This document shows, in pieces, positions 1 through 9,954 of a stretch of DNA of 64,000 bases (positions are counted from its first letter, which is position 1; every line of letters starts with the position of its first letter). The notes beneath the pieces were generated by a model, which saw only the letters and a list, made by a program, of their open reading frames with translations, was not told the DNA's origin and ran no database searches. Origin of the DNA: Chaetoceros tenuissimus (taxonomy: Eukaryota > Bacillariophyta > Thalassiosirophyceae > Chaetocerotales > Chaetocerotaceae); contig BLLK01000057.1 of assembly GCA_021927905.1 (NCBI GenBank), positions 62,001 to 126,000 of the forward strand. Direction: 5' to 3'. Position numbers and translations under genes: made by a program.

Positions 1-239
1 ATTTGTTTTTCGAATGCCTTACGATCGTGTACTTGAAAAGCCTTCCCATTAGGGTGCCATGAAATGATGCTAGAGAGTTCGGGTTTCCTCACATCGATAT
101 ATTCGAGAAGATCAAACAAACGTTGAGGGAAAGGGTACTTGCAGCCTCCTCTCTTTGAACGCTGCTGTTGACGGTATTCTCCTGTATCATCTGTAGATGG
201 TGTGAGCAGTGAAGTGTGTATGGTAGTATTTGGGGTCAT
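1..239 (-). CDS. HSF-type DNA-binding protein, copy A (3' part outside window)
   Basis: This is the N-terminal part of a heat-shock-factor-like transcription factor, read from the ATG at 239 down to the left edge (79 codons). It shows the short Thr/Ser-rich leader and the first half of the HSF DNA-binding domain (KYPFPQRLFDLLEY, then ISWHPNGKAFQVHDRKAF). It matches the other array members at protein level apart from one change in the leader (EYRQQQ where the others have EHRQQQ). The rest lies beyond the window, so the array probably continues to the left. HSF proteins bind heat-shock elements in the nucleus; the target genes of this copy are unknown. Confidence 0.85.
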   Translation of the reverse strand, partial: MTPNTTIHTSLLTPSTDDTGEYRQQQRSKRGGCKYPFPQRLFDLLEYIDVRKPELSSIISWHPNGKAFQVHDRKAFEKQ

Positions 240-376
240 ATTTGGAATTCAATAGATCATATATTTGTGAGAAGAAAAGAAGAACTCTCGCATTGGATTT
301 CTTGTTTAATTACCGGGGAGTAAGCCGTCGATACCCCGCTTGTTCCTTCCCGTTCATACTCCGTTGATGGTTCCCA

Positions 377-691
377 CTGAAAATGTTTCTGGTGTTCTAA
401 AGAAATATAGGAAACTTTACCTTTAAAAGTGTCTTATAATCCGAGCTATATCACGTCTAATGTCTATGATTCCTATGCCTCATTCCTACCAGTACTATTC
501 GGGGAATAAGCCGTTCATACCATGCCACGTTTGTTCCCTTTCCCCGTTCATACCACGTTTGATCCCAAGAAATATAGGAAACTTTACCTTTAAAAGTGTC
601 TGAAATAAGACATGAATTAGCTCGGATTACAAGACACTTTTACAGGTAAAGTTTCCTAGATTTCTTCAGAACACCAGAAACATTTTTAGAG
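377..691. repeat. Internally deleted long-TIR element in array spacer
   Basis: The left arm starts near 377 (AAAATGTTTCTGGTGTTC) and the inverted right arm ends near 691 (GAACACCAGAAACATTTTT). The arms share the blocks GGAAACTTTACC, AAAAGTGTCTTATAATCC and AGCTCGGATTA in opposite orientation. The middle of the element at 6465-6955 is missing and is replaced by short repeats of a CCGTTCATACCACGTTTGTTCCC type. The same block recurs in every array unit (for example 1860-2174 and 3346-3660). It lies upstream of the start codons, so it may be part of the promoter of these HSF genes. Confidence 0.75.
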
Positions 692-978
692 GGAACAAAC
701 GGCTTACTTCAAAAAATACAATACAAACATAGAACAATATCTAGTTTATTACAATTTCGAAAATATAATATGATTCGTCTGAACTTTGAGGGTTAAATAA
801 TCATTTAATTTGTGTCTGATCCTTTCCCCCGATTAGCTATCATTTCCATCCATCCTCCATAAATTTGCTAGTACTACTGCTGCTTGTCGCCGCTCATGAT
901 TCCTCGTTTTTCAATATTGTTACTATGTTCACTATCAATCGATCGATTTGTGCTTGCCTTGTTATTTATTTAAGATGA

Positions 979-1722
979 TCATTCCAAGAGGTACTTAAGA
1001 ATGTTGTCATCGTTGGCGCTCAGATAAGTAATTAGATCGTGAAACTCTCTATCGTCACTACTAGTTAAAGAAGAATCCTCACCGTTACTAGTATCTTGCC
1101 CATGCCCTTGTTGTTGTTGTTGGTCAAGCAGCTGCTCTGTTCTTCTCAGACGACTCTCTAACGACGAAGATAAACCTTCAAGCATAGTCATCTCTTGATT
1201 ACTTCTTGGTCTTGTTGTTGTTAAGCAGATTGAACCAAAACGAACAAGACTTACATCTCTTCCTTCAGACGAGACAACAGTAGTACTCCTTTTCGATGAC
1301 AATGATGTAATACCTGGTCCTTTGCTTCGATACATGGTGCAGCATAGGTTCCTATCATGACTCTGAAACAGTGGATGGAAATAACATGCACCAGCACGCT
1401 GATGAGGAATACGCTCAAAACCCCACAGGTTGAGCTGTCGATTAAAGGATCCATACTTCGATTGATTAAACATTTTCGGTTGAATTTGTTTTTCGAATGC
1501 CTTACGATCGTGTACTTGAAAAGCCTTCCCATTAGGGTGCCATGAAATGATGCTAGAGAGTTCGGGTTTCCTCACATCGATATATTCGAGAAGATCAAAC
1601 AAACGTTGAGGGAAAGGGTACTTGCAGCCTCCTCTCTTTGAACGCTGCTGTTGACGGTGTTCTCCTGTATCATCTGTAGATGGTGTGAGCAGTGAAGTGT
1701 GTATGGTAGTATTTGGGGTCAT
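979..1722 (-). CDS. HSF-type transcription factor, copy B
   Basis: This 247-residue protein has a full HSF DNA-binding domain at about residues 33-133. Visible motifs are ISWHPNGKAFQVHD, the recognition helix NQSKYGSFNRQLNLWGF (canonical HSF has LYGF) and CYFHPLFQSHDRNLCC. A short Leu/Arg stretch (LESRLRRTEQLLDQ) with a Gln run follows and may be a small oligomerisation segment; it is much shorter than the classical HR-A/B coiled coil. The tail DLITYLSANDDNILKYLLE is acidic and aromatic like an HSF AHA activation motif. It is intact, single-exon and nearly identical to its neighbours. It probably acts as a nuclear transcription factor, but no target can be named. Confidence 0.92.
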   Translation of the reverse strand: MTPNTTIHTSLLTPSTDDTGEHRQQQRSKRGGCKYPFPQRLFDLLEYIDVRKPELSSIISWHPNGKAFQVHDRKAFEKQIQPKMFNQSKYGSFNRQLNLWGFERIPHQRAGACYFHPLFQSHDRNLCCTMYRSKGPGITSLSSKRSTTVVSSEGRDVSLVRFGSICLTTTRPRSNQEMTMLEGLSSSLESRLRRTEQLLDQQQQQGHGQDTSNGEDSSLTSSDDREFHDLITYLSANDDNILKYLLE

Positions 1723-2461
1723 ATTTGGAATTCAATAGATCATATATTTGTGAGAAGAAAAGAAGAACTCTCGCATTGGATTTCTTGTTTAATTACCGGG
1801 GAGTAAGCCGTCGATACCCCGCTTGTTCCTTCCCGTTCATACTCCGTTGATGGTTCCCACTGAAAATGTTTCTGGTGTTCTAAAGAAATATAGGAAACTT
1901 TACCTTTAAAAGTGTCTTATAATCCGAGCTATATCACGTCTAATGTCTATGATTCCTATGCCTCATTCCTACCAGTACTATTCGGGGAATAAGCCGTTCA
2001 TACCATGCCACGTTTGTTCCCTTTCCCCGTTCATACCACGTTTGATCCCAAGAAATATAGGAAACTTTACCTTTAAAAGTGTCTGAAATAAGACATGAAT
2101 TAGCTCGGATTACAAGACACTTTTACAGGTAAAGTTTCCTAGATTTCTTCAGAACACCAGAAACATTTTTAGAGGGAACAAACGGCTTACTTCAAAAAAT
2201 ACAATACAAACATAGAACAATATCTAGTTTATTACAATTTCGAAAATATAATATGATTCGTCTGAACTTTGAGGGTTAAATAATCATTTAATTTGTGTCT
2301 GATCCTTTCCCCCGATTAGCTATCATTTCCATCCATCCTCCATAAATTTGCTAGTACTACTGCTGCTTGTCGCCGCTCATGATTCCTCGTTTTTCAATAT
2401 TGTTACTATGTTCACTATCAATCGATCGATTTGTGCTTGCCTTGTTATTTATTTAAGATGA

Positions 2462-3208
2462 TCATTCCAAGAGGTACTTAAGAATGTTGTCATCGTTGGC
2501 GCTCAGATAAGTAATTAGATCGTGAAACTCTCTATCGTCACTACTAGTTAAAGAAGAATCCTCACCGTTACTAGTATCTTGCCCATGCCCTTGTTGTTGT
2601 TGTTGGTCAAGCAGCTGCTCTGTTCTTCTCAGACGACTCTCTAACGACGAAGATAAACCTTCAAGCATAGTCATCTCTTGATTACTTCTTGGTCTTGTTG
2701 TTGTTAAGCATATTGAACCAAAACGAACAAGACTTACATCTCTTCCTTCAGACGAGACGACAGTAGTACTCCTTTTCGATGACACAGATGTAGTAGTACC
2801 TGGTCCTTTGCTTCGATACATGGTGCAGCATAGGTTCCTATCATGACTCTGAAACAGTGGATGGAAATAACATGCACCAGCACGCTGATGAGGAATACGC
2901 TCAAAACCCCACAGGTTGAGCTGTCGATTAAAGGATCCATACTTCGATTGATTAAACATTTTCGGTTGAATTTGTTTTTCGAATGCCTTACGATCGTGTA
3001 CTTGAAAAGCCTTCCCATTAGGGTGCCATGAAATGATGCTAGAGAGTTCGGGTTTCCTCACATCGATATATTCGAGAAGATCAAACAAACGTTGAGGGAA
3101 AGGGTACTTGCAGCCTCCTCTCTTTGAACGCTGCTGTTGACGGTGTTCTCCTGTATCATCTGTAGATGGTGTGAGCAGTGAAGTGTGTATGGTAGTATTT
3201 GGGGTCAT
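2462..3208 (-). CDS. HSF-type transcription factor, copy C
   Basis: This 248-residue array member has the same DNA-binding domain and C-terminal LSANDDN motif as copy B. It differs just after the DNA-binding domain, where GTTTSVSS replaces GITSLSS, adding one codon. That variant is shared with copy G (8225-8974) and with the intact copy at 56727-57494, so the array is not fully homogenised and sequence has been exchanged between copies. The reading frame is intact and has no intron. Confidence 0.92.
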   Translation of the reverse strand: MTPNTTIHTSLLTPSTDDTGEHRQQQRSKRGGCKYPFPQRLFDLLEYIDVRKPELSSIISWHPNGKAFQVHDRKAFEKQIQPKMFNQSKYGSFNRQLNLWGFERIPHQRAGACYFHPLFQSHDRNLCCTMYRSKGPGTTTSVSSKRSTTVVSSEGRDVSLVRFGSICLTTTRPRSNQEMTMLEGLSSSLESRLRRTEQLLDQQQQQGHGQDTSNGEDSSLTSSDDREFHDLITYLSANDDNILKYLLE

Positions 3209-3947
3209 ATTTGGAATTCAATAGATCATATATTTGTGAGAAGAAAAGAAGAACTCTCGCATTGGATTTCTTGTTTAATTACCGGGGAGTAAGCCGTCGA
3301 TACCCCGCTTGTTCCTTCCCGTTCATACTCCGTTGATGGTTCCCACTGAAAATGTTTCTGGTGTTCTAAAGAAATATAGGAAACTTTACCTTTAAAAGTG
3401 TCTTATAATCCGAGCTATATCACGTCTAATGTCTATGATTCCTATGCCTCATTCCTACCAGTACTATTCGGGGAATAAGCCGTTCATACCATGCCACGTT
3501 TGTTCCCTTTCCCCGTTCATACCACGTTTGATCCCAAGAAATATAGGAAACTTTACCTTTAAAAGTGTCTGAAATAAGACATGAATTAGCTCGGATTACA
3601 AGACACTTTTACAGGTAAAGTTTCCTAGATTTCTTCAGAACACCAGAAACATTTTTAGAGGGAACAAACGGCTTACTTCAAAAAATACAATACAAACATA
3701 GAACAATATCTAGTTTATTACAATTTCGAAAATATAATATGATTCGTCTGAACTTTGAGGGTTAAATAATCATTTAATTTGTGTCTGATCCTTTCCCCCG
3801 ATTAGCTATCATTTCCATCCATCCTCCATAAATTTGCTAGTACTACTGCTGCTTGTCGCCGCTCATGATTCCTCGTTTTTCAATATTGTTACTATGTTCA
3901 CTATCAATCGATCGATTTGTGCTTGCCTTGTTATTTATTTAAGATGA

Positions 3948-4691
3948 TCATTCCAAGAGGTACTTAAGAATGTTGTCATCGTTGGCGCTCAGATAAGTAA
4001 TTAGATCGTGAAACTCTCTATCGTCACTACTAGTTAAAGAAGAATCCTCACCGTTACTAGTATCTTGCCCATGCCCTTGTTGTTGTTGTTGGTCAAGCAG
4101 CTGCTCTGTTCTTCTCAGACGACTCTCTAACGACGAAGATAAACCTTCAAGCATAGTCATCTCTTGATTACTTCTTGGTCTTGTTGTTGTTAAGCAGATT
4201 GAACCAAAACGAACAAGACTTACATCTCTTCCTTCAGACGAGACAACAGTAGTACTCCTTTTCGATGACAATGATGTAATACCTGGTCCTTTGCTTCGAT
4301 ACATGGTGCAGCATAGGTTCCTATCATGACTCTGAAACAGTGGATGGAAATAACATGCACCAGCACGCTGATGAGGAATACGCTCAAAACCCCACAGGTT
4401 GAGCTGTCGATTAAAGGATCCATACTTCGATTGATTAAACATTTTCGGTTGAATTTGTTTTTCGAATGCCTTACGATCGTGTACTTGAAAAGCCTTCCCA
4501 TTAGGGTGCCATGAAATGATGCTAGAGAGTTCGGGTTTCCTCACATCGATATATTCGAGAAGATCAAACAAACGTTGAGGGAAAGGGTACTTGCAGCCTC
4601 CTCTCTTTGAACGCTGCTGTTGACGGTGTTCTCCTGTATCATCTGTAGATGGTGTGAGCAGTGAAGTGTGTATGGTAGTATTTGGGGTCAT
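3948..4691 (-). CDS. HSF-type transcription factor, copy D
   Basis: This 247-residue protein reads the same as copy B at protein level, including the HSF DNA-binding domain, the five-Gln run and the C-terminal LSANDDNILKYLLE motif. It is intact and single-exon. Its downstream spacer is the regular one, but its upstream spacer carries an unrelated insertion at 4968-5150. Confidence 0.92.
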   Translation of the reverse strand: MTPNTTIHTSLLTPSTDDTGEHRQQQRSKRGGCKYPFPQRLFDLLEYIDVRKPELSSIISWHPNGKAFQVHDRKAFEKQIQPKMFNQSKYGSFNRQLNLWGFERIPHQRAGACYFHPLFQSHDRNLCCTMYRSKGPGITSLSSKRSTTVVSSEGRDVSLVRFGSICLTTTRPRSNQEMTMLEGLSSSLESRLRRTEQLLDQQQQQGHGQDTSNGEDSSLTSSDDREFHDLITYLSANDDNILKYLLE

Positions 4692-4967
4692 ATTTGGAAT
4701 TCAATAGATCATATATTTGTGAGAAGAAAAGAAGAACTCTCGCATTGGATTTCTTGTTTAATTACCGGGGAGTAAGCCGTCGATACCCCGCTTGTTCCTT
4801 CCCGTTCATACTCCGTTGATGGTTCCCACTGAAAATGTTTCTGGTGTTCTAAAGAAATATAGGAAACTTTACCTTTAAAAGTGTCTTATAATCCGAGCTA
4901 TATCACGTCTAATGTCTATGATTCCTATGCCTCATTCCTACCAGTACTATTCGGGGAATAAGCCGTT

Positions 4968-5150
4968 CCTAAAATAAGAAATAAGAGTGTATCAAGTAGT
5001 TCATCTTAGCTTTGAAGTTGTATAGGGGCTGGATTTATTTTTCACCCCCATCTTTTTCTCGTGCAAAATTCTAGAGAAGAGTAGAGATTATCGATGACGT
5101 GTACCCGTCTGCATCGTTTTTTATTTCGGAATGATCAAGATTGACATTTT
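4968..5150. other. Unrelated insertion in the spacer between copies D and E
   Basis: The spacing between copies D and E is 1650 bp instead of about 1486. The extra sequence begins after GGGGAATAAGCCGTTC and ends before TTGTTCCCTTTCCCC. It replaces the short ATACCATGCCACG piece found in the other units. No reading frame, terminal repeat or known element was recognised in it. Confidence 0.7.
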
Positions 5151-5597
5151 TGTTCCCTTTCCCCGTTCATACCACGTTTGATCCCAAGAAATATAGGAAA
5201 CTTTACCTTTAAAAGTGTCTGAAATAAGACATGAATTAGCTCGGATTACAAGACACTTTTACAGGTAAAGTTTCCTAGATTTCTTCAGAACACCAGAAAC
5301 ATTTTTAGAGGGAACAAACGGCTTACTTCAAAAAATACAATACAAACATAGAACAATATCTAGTTTATTACAATTTCGAAAATATAATATGATTCGTCTG
5401 AACTTTGAGGGTTAAATAATCATTTAATTTGTGTCTGATCCTTTCCCCCGATTAGCTATCATTTCCATCCATCCTCCATAAATTTGCTAGTACTACTGCT
5501 GCTTGTCGCCGCTCATGATTCCTCGTTTTTCAATATTGTTACTATGTTCACTATCAATCGATCGATTTGTGCTTGCCTTGTTATTTATTTAAGATGA

Positions 5598-6341
5598 TCA
5601 TTCCAAGAGGTACTTAAGAATGTTGTCATCGTTGGCGCTCAGATAAGTAATTAGATCGTGAAACTCTCTATCGTCACTACTAGTTAAAGAAGAATCCTCA
5701 CCGTTACTAGTATCTTGCCCATGCCCTTGTTGTTGTTGTTGGTCAAGCAGCTGCTCTGTTCTTCTCAGACGACTCTCTAACGACGAAGATAAACCTTCAA
5801 GCATAGTCATCTCTTGATTACTTCTTGGTCTTGTTGTTGTTAAGCAGATTGAACCAAAACGAACAAGACTTACATCTCTTCCTTCAGACGAGACAACAGT
5901 AGTACTCCTTTTCGATGACAATGATGTAATACCTGGTCCTTTGCTTCGATACATGGTGCAGCATAGGTTCCTATCATGACTCTGAAACAGTGGATGGAAA
6001 TAACATGCACCAGCACGCTGATGAGGAATACGCTCAAAACCCCACAGGTTGAGCTGTCGATTAAAGGATCCATACTTCGATTGATTAAACATTTTCGGTT
6101 GAATTTGTTTTTCGAATGCCTCACGATCGTGTACTTGAAAAGCCTTCCCATTGGGACACCATGAAATGATGCTAGAGAGTTCGGATGATCTCATTTCGAT
6201 ATATTCGAGTAGATCAAACAAACGTTGTGGGAAAGGGTACTTGCAACCTCCTCGCTTTGAACGCTGCTGTTGACGGTGTTCTCCTGTATCATCTGTAGAT
6301 GGTGTGAGCAGTGAAGTGTGTATGGTAGTATTTGGGGTCAT
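5598..6341 (-). CDS. HSF-type transcription factor, copy E (mosaic)
   Basis: This 247-residue protein is intact. Its C-terminal two thirds match copy B, but the first half of the DNA-binding domain differs (IEMRSSELSSIISWCPNGKAFQVHDREAF). The ISWCPNGKAF form is shared with copy G and the distant 57-kb copy. The upstream region also changes at this point. The copy therefore looks like a recombinant between the array type and an older HSF type. A short Thr/Ser-rich leader, the LNLWGF helix and the LSANDDN tail are all kept. Confidence 0.92.
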   Translation of the reverse strand: MTPNTTIHTSLLTPSTDDTGEHRQQQRSKRGGCKYPFPQRLFDLLEYIEMRSSELSSIISWCPNGKAFQVHDREAFEKQIQPKMFNQSKYGSFNRQLNLWGFERIPHQRAGACYFHPLFQSHDRNLCCTMYRSKGPGITSLSSKRSTTVVSSEGRDVSLVRFGSICLTTTRPRSNQEMTMLEGLSSSLESRLRRTEQLLDQQQQQGHGQDTSNGEDSSLTSSDDREFHDLITYLSANDDNILKYLLE

Positions 6342-6464
6342 ATTTGGAATTCAATAGATCATATATTTGTGAGAAAAGAAGAACTCTCGCATTGGATTTC
6401 TTGTTGAATTACCGGGGAATAAGCCGTTCATACCACGTTTGTTCCCTTTTCCCGTTCATACTCC

Positions 6465-6955
6465 GTTGTTTGTTCCCTCTGAAAATGTTTTATGGTGTTC
6501 TAAAGAAATATAGGAAACTTTACCTTTAAAAGTGTCTTATAATCCGAGCTATATCACGTCTAATGTCTATGATTCCTATGACTCATTCCTACCAGTACTA
6601 TTACATACCTGCCTAGAACAAGAAATCTAGAAACACTGTCTTCCAAAATTCTTCCTATGATTTGGAAGGAAATGTATGTTCGTGTACAGAAGTTCTGTAT
6701 CGATATTTTTGAAGAGTATTTGACATATACCAAGAAGTACTTTTGTACAAAGGGATGAGAGATGAGTAGTAGTCCATTGTCGAGATTTCTTGTTCTTGGC
6801 AGGTATGTTATAGTACTGGTAGGAATGAGAGGCATAGAAATCACGTAGACATTAGACGTGATATAGCTCGGATTAAAAGACACTTTTCCAGATAAAGTTT
6901 CCTAGATTTCTTCTCAGAACACCAGAAATCATTTATAGAGGAACAAACGGCTTAC
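6465..6955. mobile_element. Complete long-TIR (foldback/MITE-like) element, about 490 bp
   Basis: The two ends are inverted copies of about 150 bp. The left arm runs from TTTGTTCCCTCTGAAAATG through GGTGTTCTAAAGAAATATAGG, AAAAGTGTCTTATAATCC and CCTACCAGTACTATTACATACC. The right arm ends in GAACACCAGAAATCATTTATAG. The centre of about 170 bp has no convincing gene. Related whole, folded or single-arm copies lie at 377-691 and its array repeats, 9060-9225, 53425-54250 and 56490-56605. It looks like a non-autonomous DNA element carried along with HSF duplications. Target-site duplications were not clear because the ends sit in short repeats. Confidence 0.7.
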
Positions 6956-7210
6956 TTCAAAAAATACAATACAAACATAGAACAATATCTAGTTTATTAC
7001 AATTTCGAAAATATAATATGATTCGTCTGAACTTTGAGGGTTAAATAATTATTTAATATGTGTATGATCCTTTCCCCCGATTATCATTTCCATCCATCCT
7101 CCATAAATTTGCTAGTACCTATGCTACTGCTTGTCGCTCATGATACGTTTTTCAATATTGTTACCATGTCTACTAACAATCGATCGATTTGTGCTTGCCT
7201 TGTTATTTAT

Positions 7211-7753
7211 TTAAGATGATCTTTCCAAGAGGTACTTAAGAATGTTGTCATCGTTGGCGCTCAGATAAGTAATTAGATCGTGAAACTCTCTATCGTCACT
7301 ACTAGTTGAAGAAGAATCCTCACCGTTACTAGTATCTTGCCCACGCCCTTGTTGTTGTTGTTGTTGTTGTTGTTGGTCAAGCAGCTGCTCTGTTCTTCTC
7401 AGACGACTCTCTAACGACGAAGATAAACCTTCAAGCATAGTCATCTCTTGATTACTTCTTGGTCTTGTTGTTGTTAAGCAGATTGAACCAAAACGAACAA
7501 GACTTACATCTCTTCCTTCATACTACGAGACGACATTAGTACTCCTTTTCGATGACTCTGATGTAATACCTGGTCCATTGCTTCGATACATGCTGGGATT
7601 CCTCACATCGATATATTCGAGTAGATCGAAAAAACGTTGAGGGAAAGGGTACTTGCATCCTCTTCGCTTAGAACGCTGCTGTTGATGGTGTTCCCCTGTA
7701 TCATCTGTAGATGATGTGAGCAGTGAAGTGTGTATGGTAGTAACTTGATTCAT
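7211..7753 (-). pseudogene. HSF pseudogene, copy F: DNA-binding domain deleted, in-frame TAG
   Basis: The leader begins at the ATG at 7753 and runs to the start of the DNA-binding domain (KYPFPQRFFDLLEYIDVRNP). It then jumps straight to the post-domain MYRSNGPG, so nearly the whole DNA-binding domain is gone in frame. A 3-bp insertion creates an in-frame TAG near 7525. The rest stays open in the same frame down to 7211. The normal TGA stop is changed to AGA, so three extra residues precede a TAA. The Gln run is nine long against five in most copies. Without its DNA-binding domain it cannot act as an HSF. Confidence 0.88.
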
Positions 7754-7852
7754 ATTTGGAATTGATGTATTTGTGAGAAAAGAAGAACTCTCCGATTGGA
7801 TTTCTTTTCGCCTTCGCAAGAAATCAATAATTATTATGGCCTCTTTAATCAT

Positions 7853-8100
7853 GTCTAATGTCTATTTCGATCATCGTAATGCCTAATCCAGTGACGCGTA
7901 GTAGAGAAAGCGGGAAGAATATTAATATGATGTTCGTTGGAAATCGGAGTTTTCACGTTGAAAGTAAGCATCGTCATCGTCTCCAATTTCATTTCACGTC
8001 ATGCTCACATATCTTTCCGACAATTTTCTGCGAATGCGGAAGTAAGAACGATTTTTTCACATTTCGAGGCAAACAAGATAGTATTAAGTATTCTTAGTTT
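7853..8100 (-). promoter_or_regulatory. 5' flank of HSF copy F, shared with the 52-kb HSF copy
   Basis: The stretch at about 7948-8045 is homologous, in inverted orientation, to 52190-52310 upstream of another HSF pseudogene. Shared blocks include ATCGGAGTTTTCACG, AGCATCGTCATCGTCTCCAAT and TCTGCGAATGCGGAAG. Both copies lie at the 5' side of their genes, so this is a duplicated promoter or 5' UTR and not random similarity. No transcription start can be placed. Confidence 0.6.
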
Positions 8101-8224
8101 TATACAACTATTTAGAACAGATGTGTTTATGCTGCTGTTTCTCCTATCATCTACTTTGTAAAGTAAACAATATATCTAGTCATTTGGCCTATCCTTTGAA
8201 AGTAGGTTTATTTATTTAAGATGA
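8101..8224 (-). other. 3' flank of HSF copy G, shared with the 57-kb HSF copy
   Basis: This segment reads as the inverted counterpart of 57497-57620, downstream of the intact HSF at 56727-57494. Shared blocks include TATACAACTATTTAG, TGCTGCTGTTTCTCCTATCATCTA and ATATATCTAGTCATTTGGCC. It shows that copy G and the distant copy descend from one duplicated segment with its 3' flank. Confidence 0.65.
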
Positions 8225-8974
8225 TCATTCCAAGAGGTATTTAAGAATGTTGTCATCGTTGGCGCTCAGAAAAGTAATTAGATCGTGAAACTCTCTATCG
8301 TCACTACTAGTTGAAGAAGAATCCTCACCGTTACTACTAGAATCTTGCCCATGCCCTTGTTGTTGTTGTTGGTCAAGCAGCTGCTCTGTTCTTCTCAGAC
8401 GACTCTCTAACGACGAAGAAAAACCTTCAAGCATAGTCATCTCTTGATTACTTCTTGGTCTTGTTGTTGTTAAGCAGATTGAACCAAAACGAACAAGACT
8501 TACATCTCTTCCTTCAGACGAGACAACAGTAGTACTCCTTTTCGATGACACTGATGTAGTAGTACCTGGTCCTTTGCTTCGATACATGGTGCAGCATAGG
8601 TTCCTATCATGACTCTGAAACAGTGGATGGAAATAACATGCACCAGCACGCTGATGAGGAATACGCTCAAAACCCCACAGGTTGAGCTGTCGATTGAAGG
8701 ATCCATACTTCGATTGATTAAACATTTTCGGTTGAATTTGTTTTTCGAATGCCTCACGATCATGTACTTGAAAAGCCTTCCCATTGGGACACCATGAAAT
8801 GATGCTAGAGAGTTCGGGATTCCTCACATCGATATATTCGAGTAGATCAAACAAACGTTGAGGGAAAGGGTACTTGCAACCTCCTCTCTTTGAACGCTGC
8901 TGTTGACGGTGTTCTCCTGTATCATCTGTAGATGGTGTGAGCAGTGACGTGTGTATGGTAGTATTTGGGGTCAT
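8225..8974 (-). CDS. HSF-type transcription factor, copy G
   Basis: This 249-residue protein has an intact HSF DNA-binding domain (ISWCPNGKAFQVHDREAF, NQSKYGSFNRQLNLWGF), a Gln run and the C-terminal DLITFLSANDDNILKYLLE motif. It is more diverged from array copies B-D than they are from each other, and shares several variants with the 57-kb copy. It is single-exon. Its 5' side carries a partial long-TIR element at 9060-9225. Confidence 0.92.
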   Translation of the reverse strand: MTPNTTIHTSLLTPSTDDTGEHRQQQRSKRGGCKYPFPQRLFDLLEYIDVRNPELSSIISWCPNGKAFQVHDREAFEKQIQPKMFNQSKYGSFNRQLNLWGFERIPHQRAGACYFHPLFQSHDRNLCCTMYRSKGPGTTTSVSSKRSTTVVSSEGRDVSLVRFGSICLTTTRPRSNQEMTMLEGFSSSLESRLRRTEQLLDQQQQQGHGQDSSSNGEDSSSTSSDDREFHDLITFLSANDDNILKYLLE

Positions 8975-9059
8975 ATTTGGAATTCAATAGAGCATATATT
9001 TGTGAGAAGAAAAGAAAAACTCTCGCATTGGATTTCTTGTTCTAAGCCGTTGATACCCC

Positions 9060-9225
9060 GTTGTTTGTTCCCTCTGAAAATGATTCTGGTGTTCTAAAGA
9101 AATATAGGAAACTTTACCTTTAAAAGTGTCTTATAATCCGAGCTATATCACGTCTAATGTCTATGATTCCTATGCCTCATTCCTACCAGTACTATTACAT
9201 ACCTGCCTAGAATTGATTCTGGCAT
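9060..9225. repeat. Left arm of the long-TIR element
   Basis: The sequence runs from TTGTTCCCTCTGAAAATG through GGTGTTCTAAAGAAATATAGG to CCAGTACTATTACATACCTGCC and then stops matching. Only one arm is present, so this is a truncated copy. It lies upstream of HSF copy G. Confidence 0.7.
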
Positions 9226-9292
9226 TCTTCTATTACTATTTGGAAGGAATCGTTCGTAAGTGAACCAGCAACATTAACTCCACATCAGCTGC

Positions 9293-9843
9293 TTATAGAA
9301 AGATGGCCTTGACAATGGCTAAACCTGTAAAAAGGTTGCAAAGCCACATTCTTTGCATGTGACTAGCACTGCTGGAGTTGGTCTCGTCATCATTGATGAT
9401 TCTATCATTTCCGTTACCACCCAACTCAAGTACTCCTACTACCCCAAAAACTTCATCTGTTATTACAATAAATTCGCCATCATTAATCCCTTTCGTAATC
9501 CATTCAGCAGCACTGCTTCCACTTTTCGTCGAATCAAGCGATGCATCCTCCATACTTGATCAATCGCTATAATCGCATCTGTGCGAATTTACACGTTGCC
9601 AAATAACTTCACCATCAAGATTTTTCTTGATGACAAAGCTCTGCCAATTACCTTCTTTTCTCAAATATGCTCCATCTCGTCTATCACCACGTCCAGCTTT
9701 ACAGTCGTCTCTATCTTGACCTGACAGTTCATTGCAGCGTCCATCTTCTATCCCTGTCCCAACAGCCTAAAACATATCCATCCATGACTGGCATAATCGG
9801 CCCCTTGTGGTGTAGCAACCAAAAGCAGGCACCTGAAAATATT
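9293..9843 (-). pseudogene. Decayed gene of unknown function
   Basis: One minus-strand frame shows protein-like sequence across the interval but is broken by at least two stops, a TAG near 9769 and a TGA near 9563. Recognisable stretches are DGRCNELSGQDRDDCKAG, EGNWQSFVIKKNLDGEVIW, then SSAAEWITKGINDGEF and ITDEVFGVVGVLELGG after the second stop. The Cys pattern and the alternation of Trp/Gly suggest part of a secreted or repeat protein, but I cannot name the family. Because the frame is preserved between the stops, loss looks fairly recent. The last piece could be read as an 86-residue ORF starting at 9553, but that start lies inside the old reading frame. Confidence 0.5.
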
Positions 9844-9954
9844 TGCGTCTACTAGACGTAGCGTTTGATTGTTATTTGGCTTCGTTTGAATTGCAGGAGA
9901 GTGTCGACTAGTTAGTTCTGACCCCTTGTCCCGACGAGAGAACCTGGGAACCAC

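Larger units (their letters stand above)
1..4967. repeat. Tandem array of HSF gene units, about 1483 bp per unit
   Basis: Each unit holds one HSF gene on the minus strand plus a 740-bp spacer. Gene ends fall at 979, 2462 and 3948, and starts at 239, 1722, 3208 and 4691, giving steps of 1483 or 1486 bp. The 3-bp difference comes from one extra codon in copy C. The spacers 240-978, 1723-2461 and 3209-3947 read as the same sequence, including a folded-back copy of the long-TIR element. Such identity in non-coding DNA implies very recent duplication or ongoing gene conversion. An assembly artefact of a collapsed or expanded repeat is the alternative. Confidence 0.93.

Noticed and set aside
1251-1545. 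Repeated 93- and 62-residue frames overlapping each array HSF
   Set aside because: They are other-frame readings of the HSF coding sequence and recur only because the gene is repeated.
6560-6883. A 107-residue protein inside the long-TIR element
   Set aside because: The frame runs through the inverted arms and is not kept in other copies.
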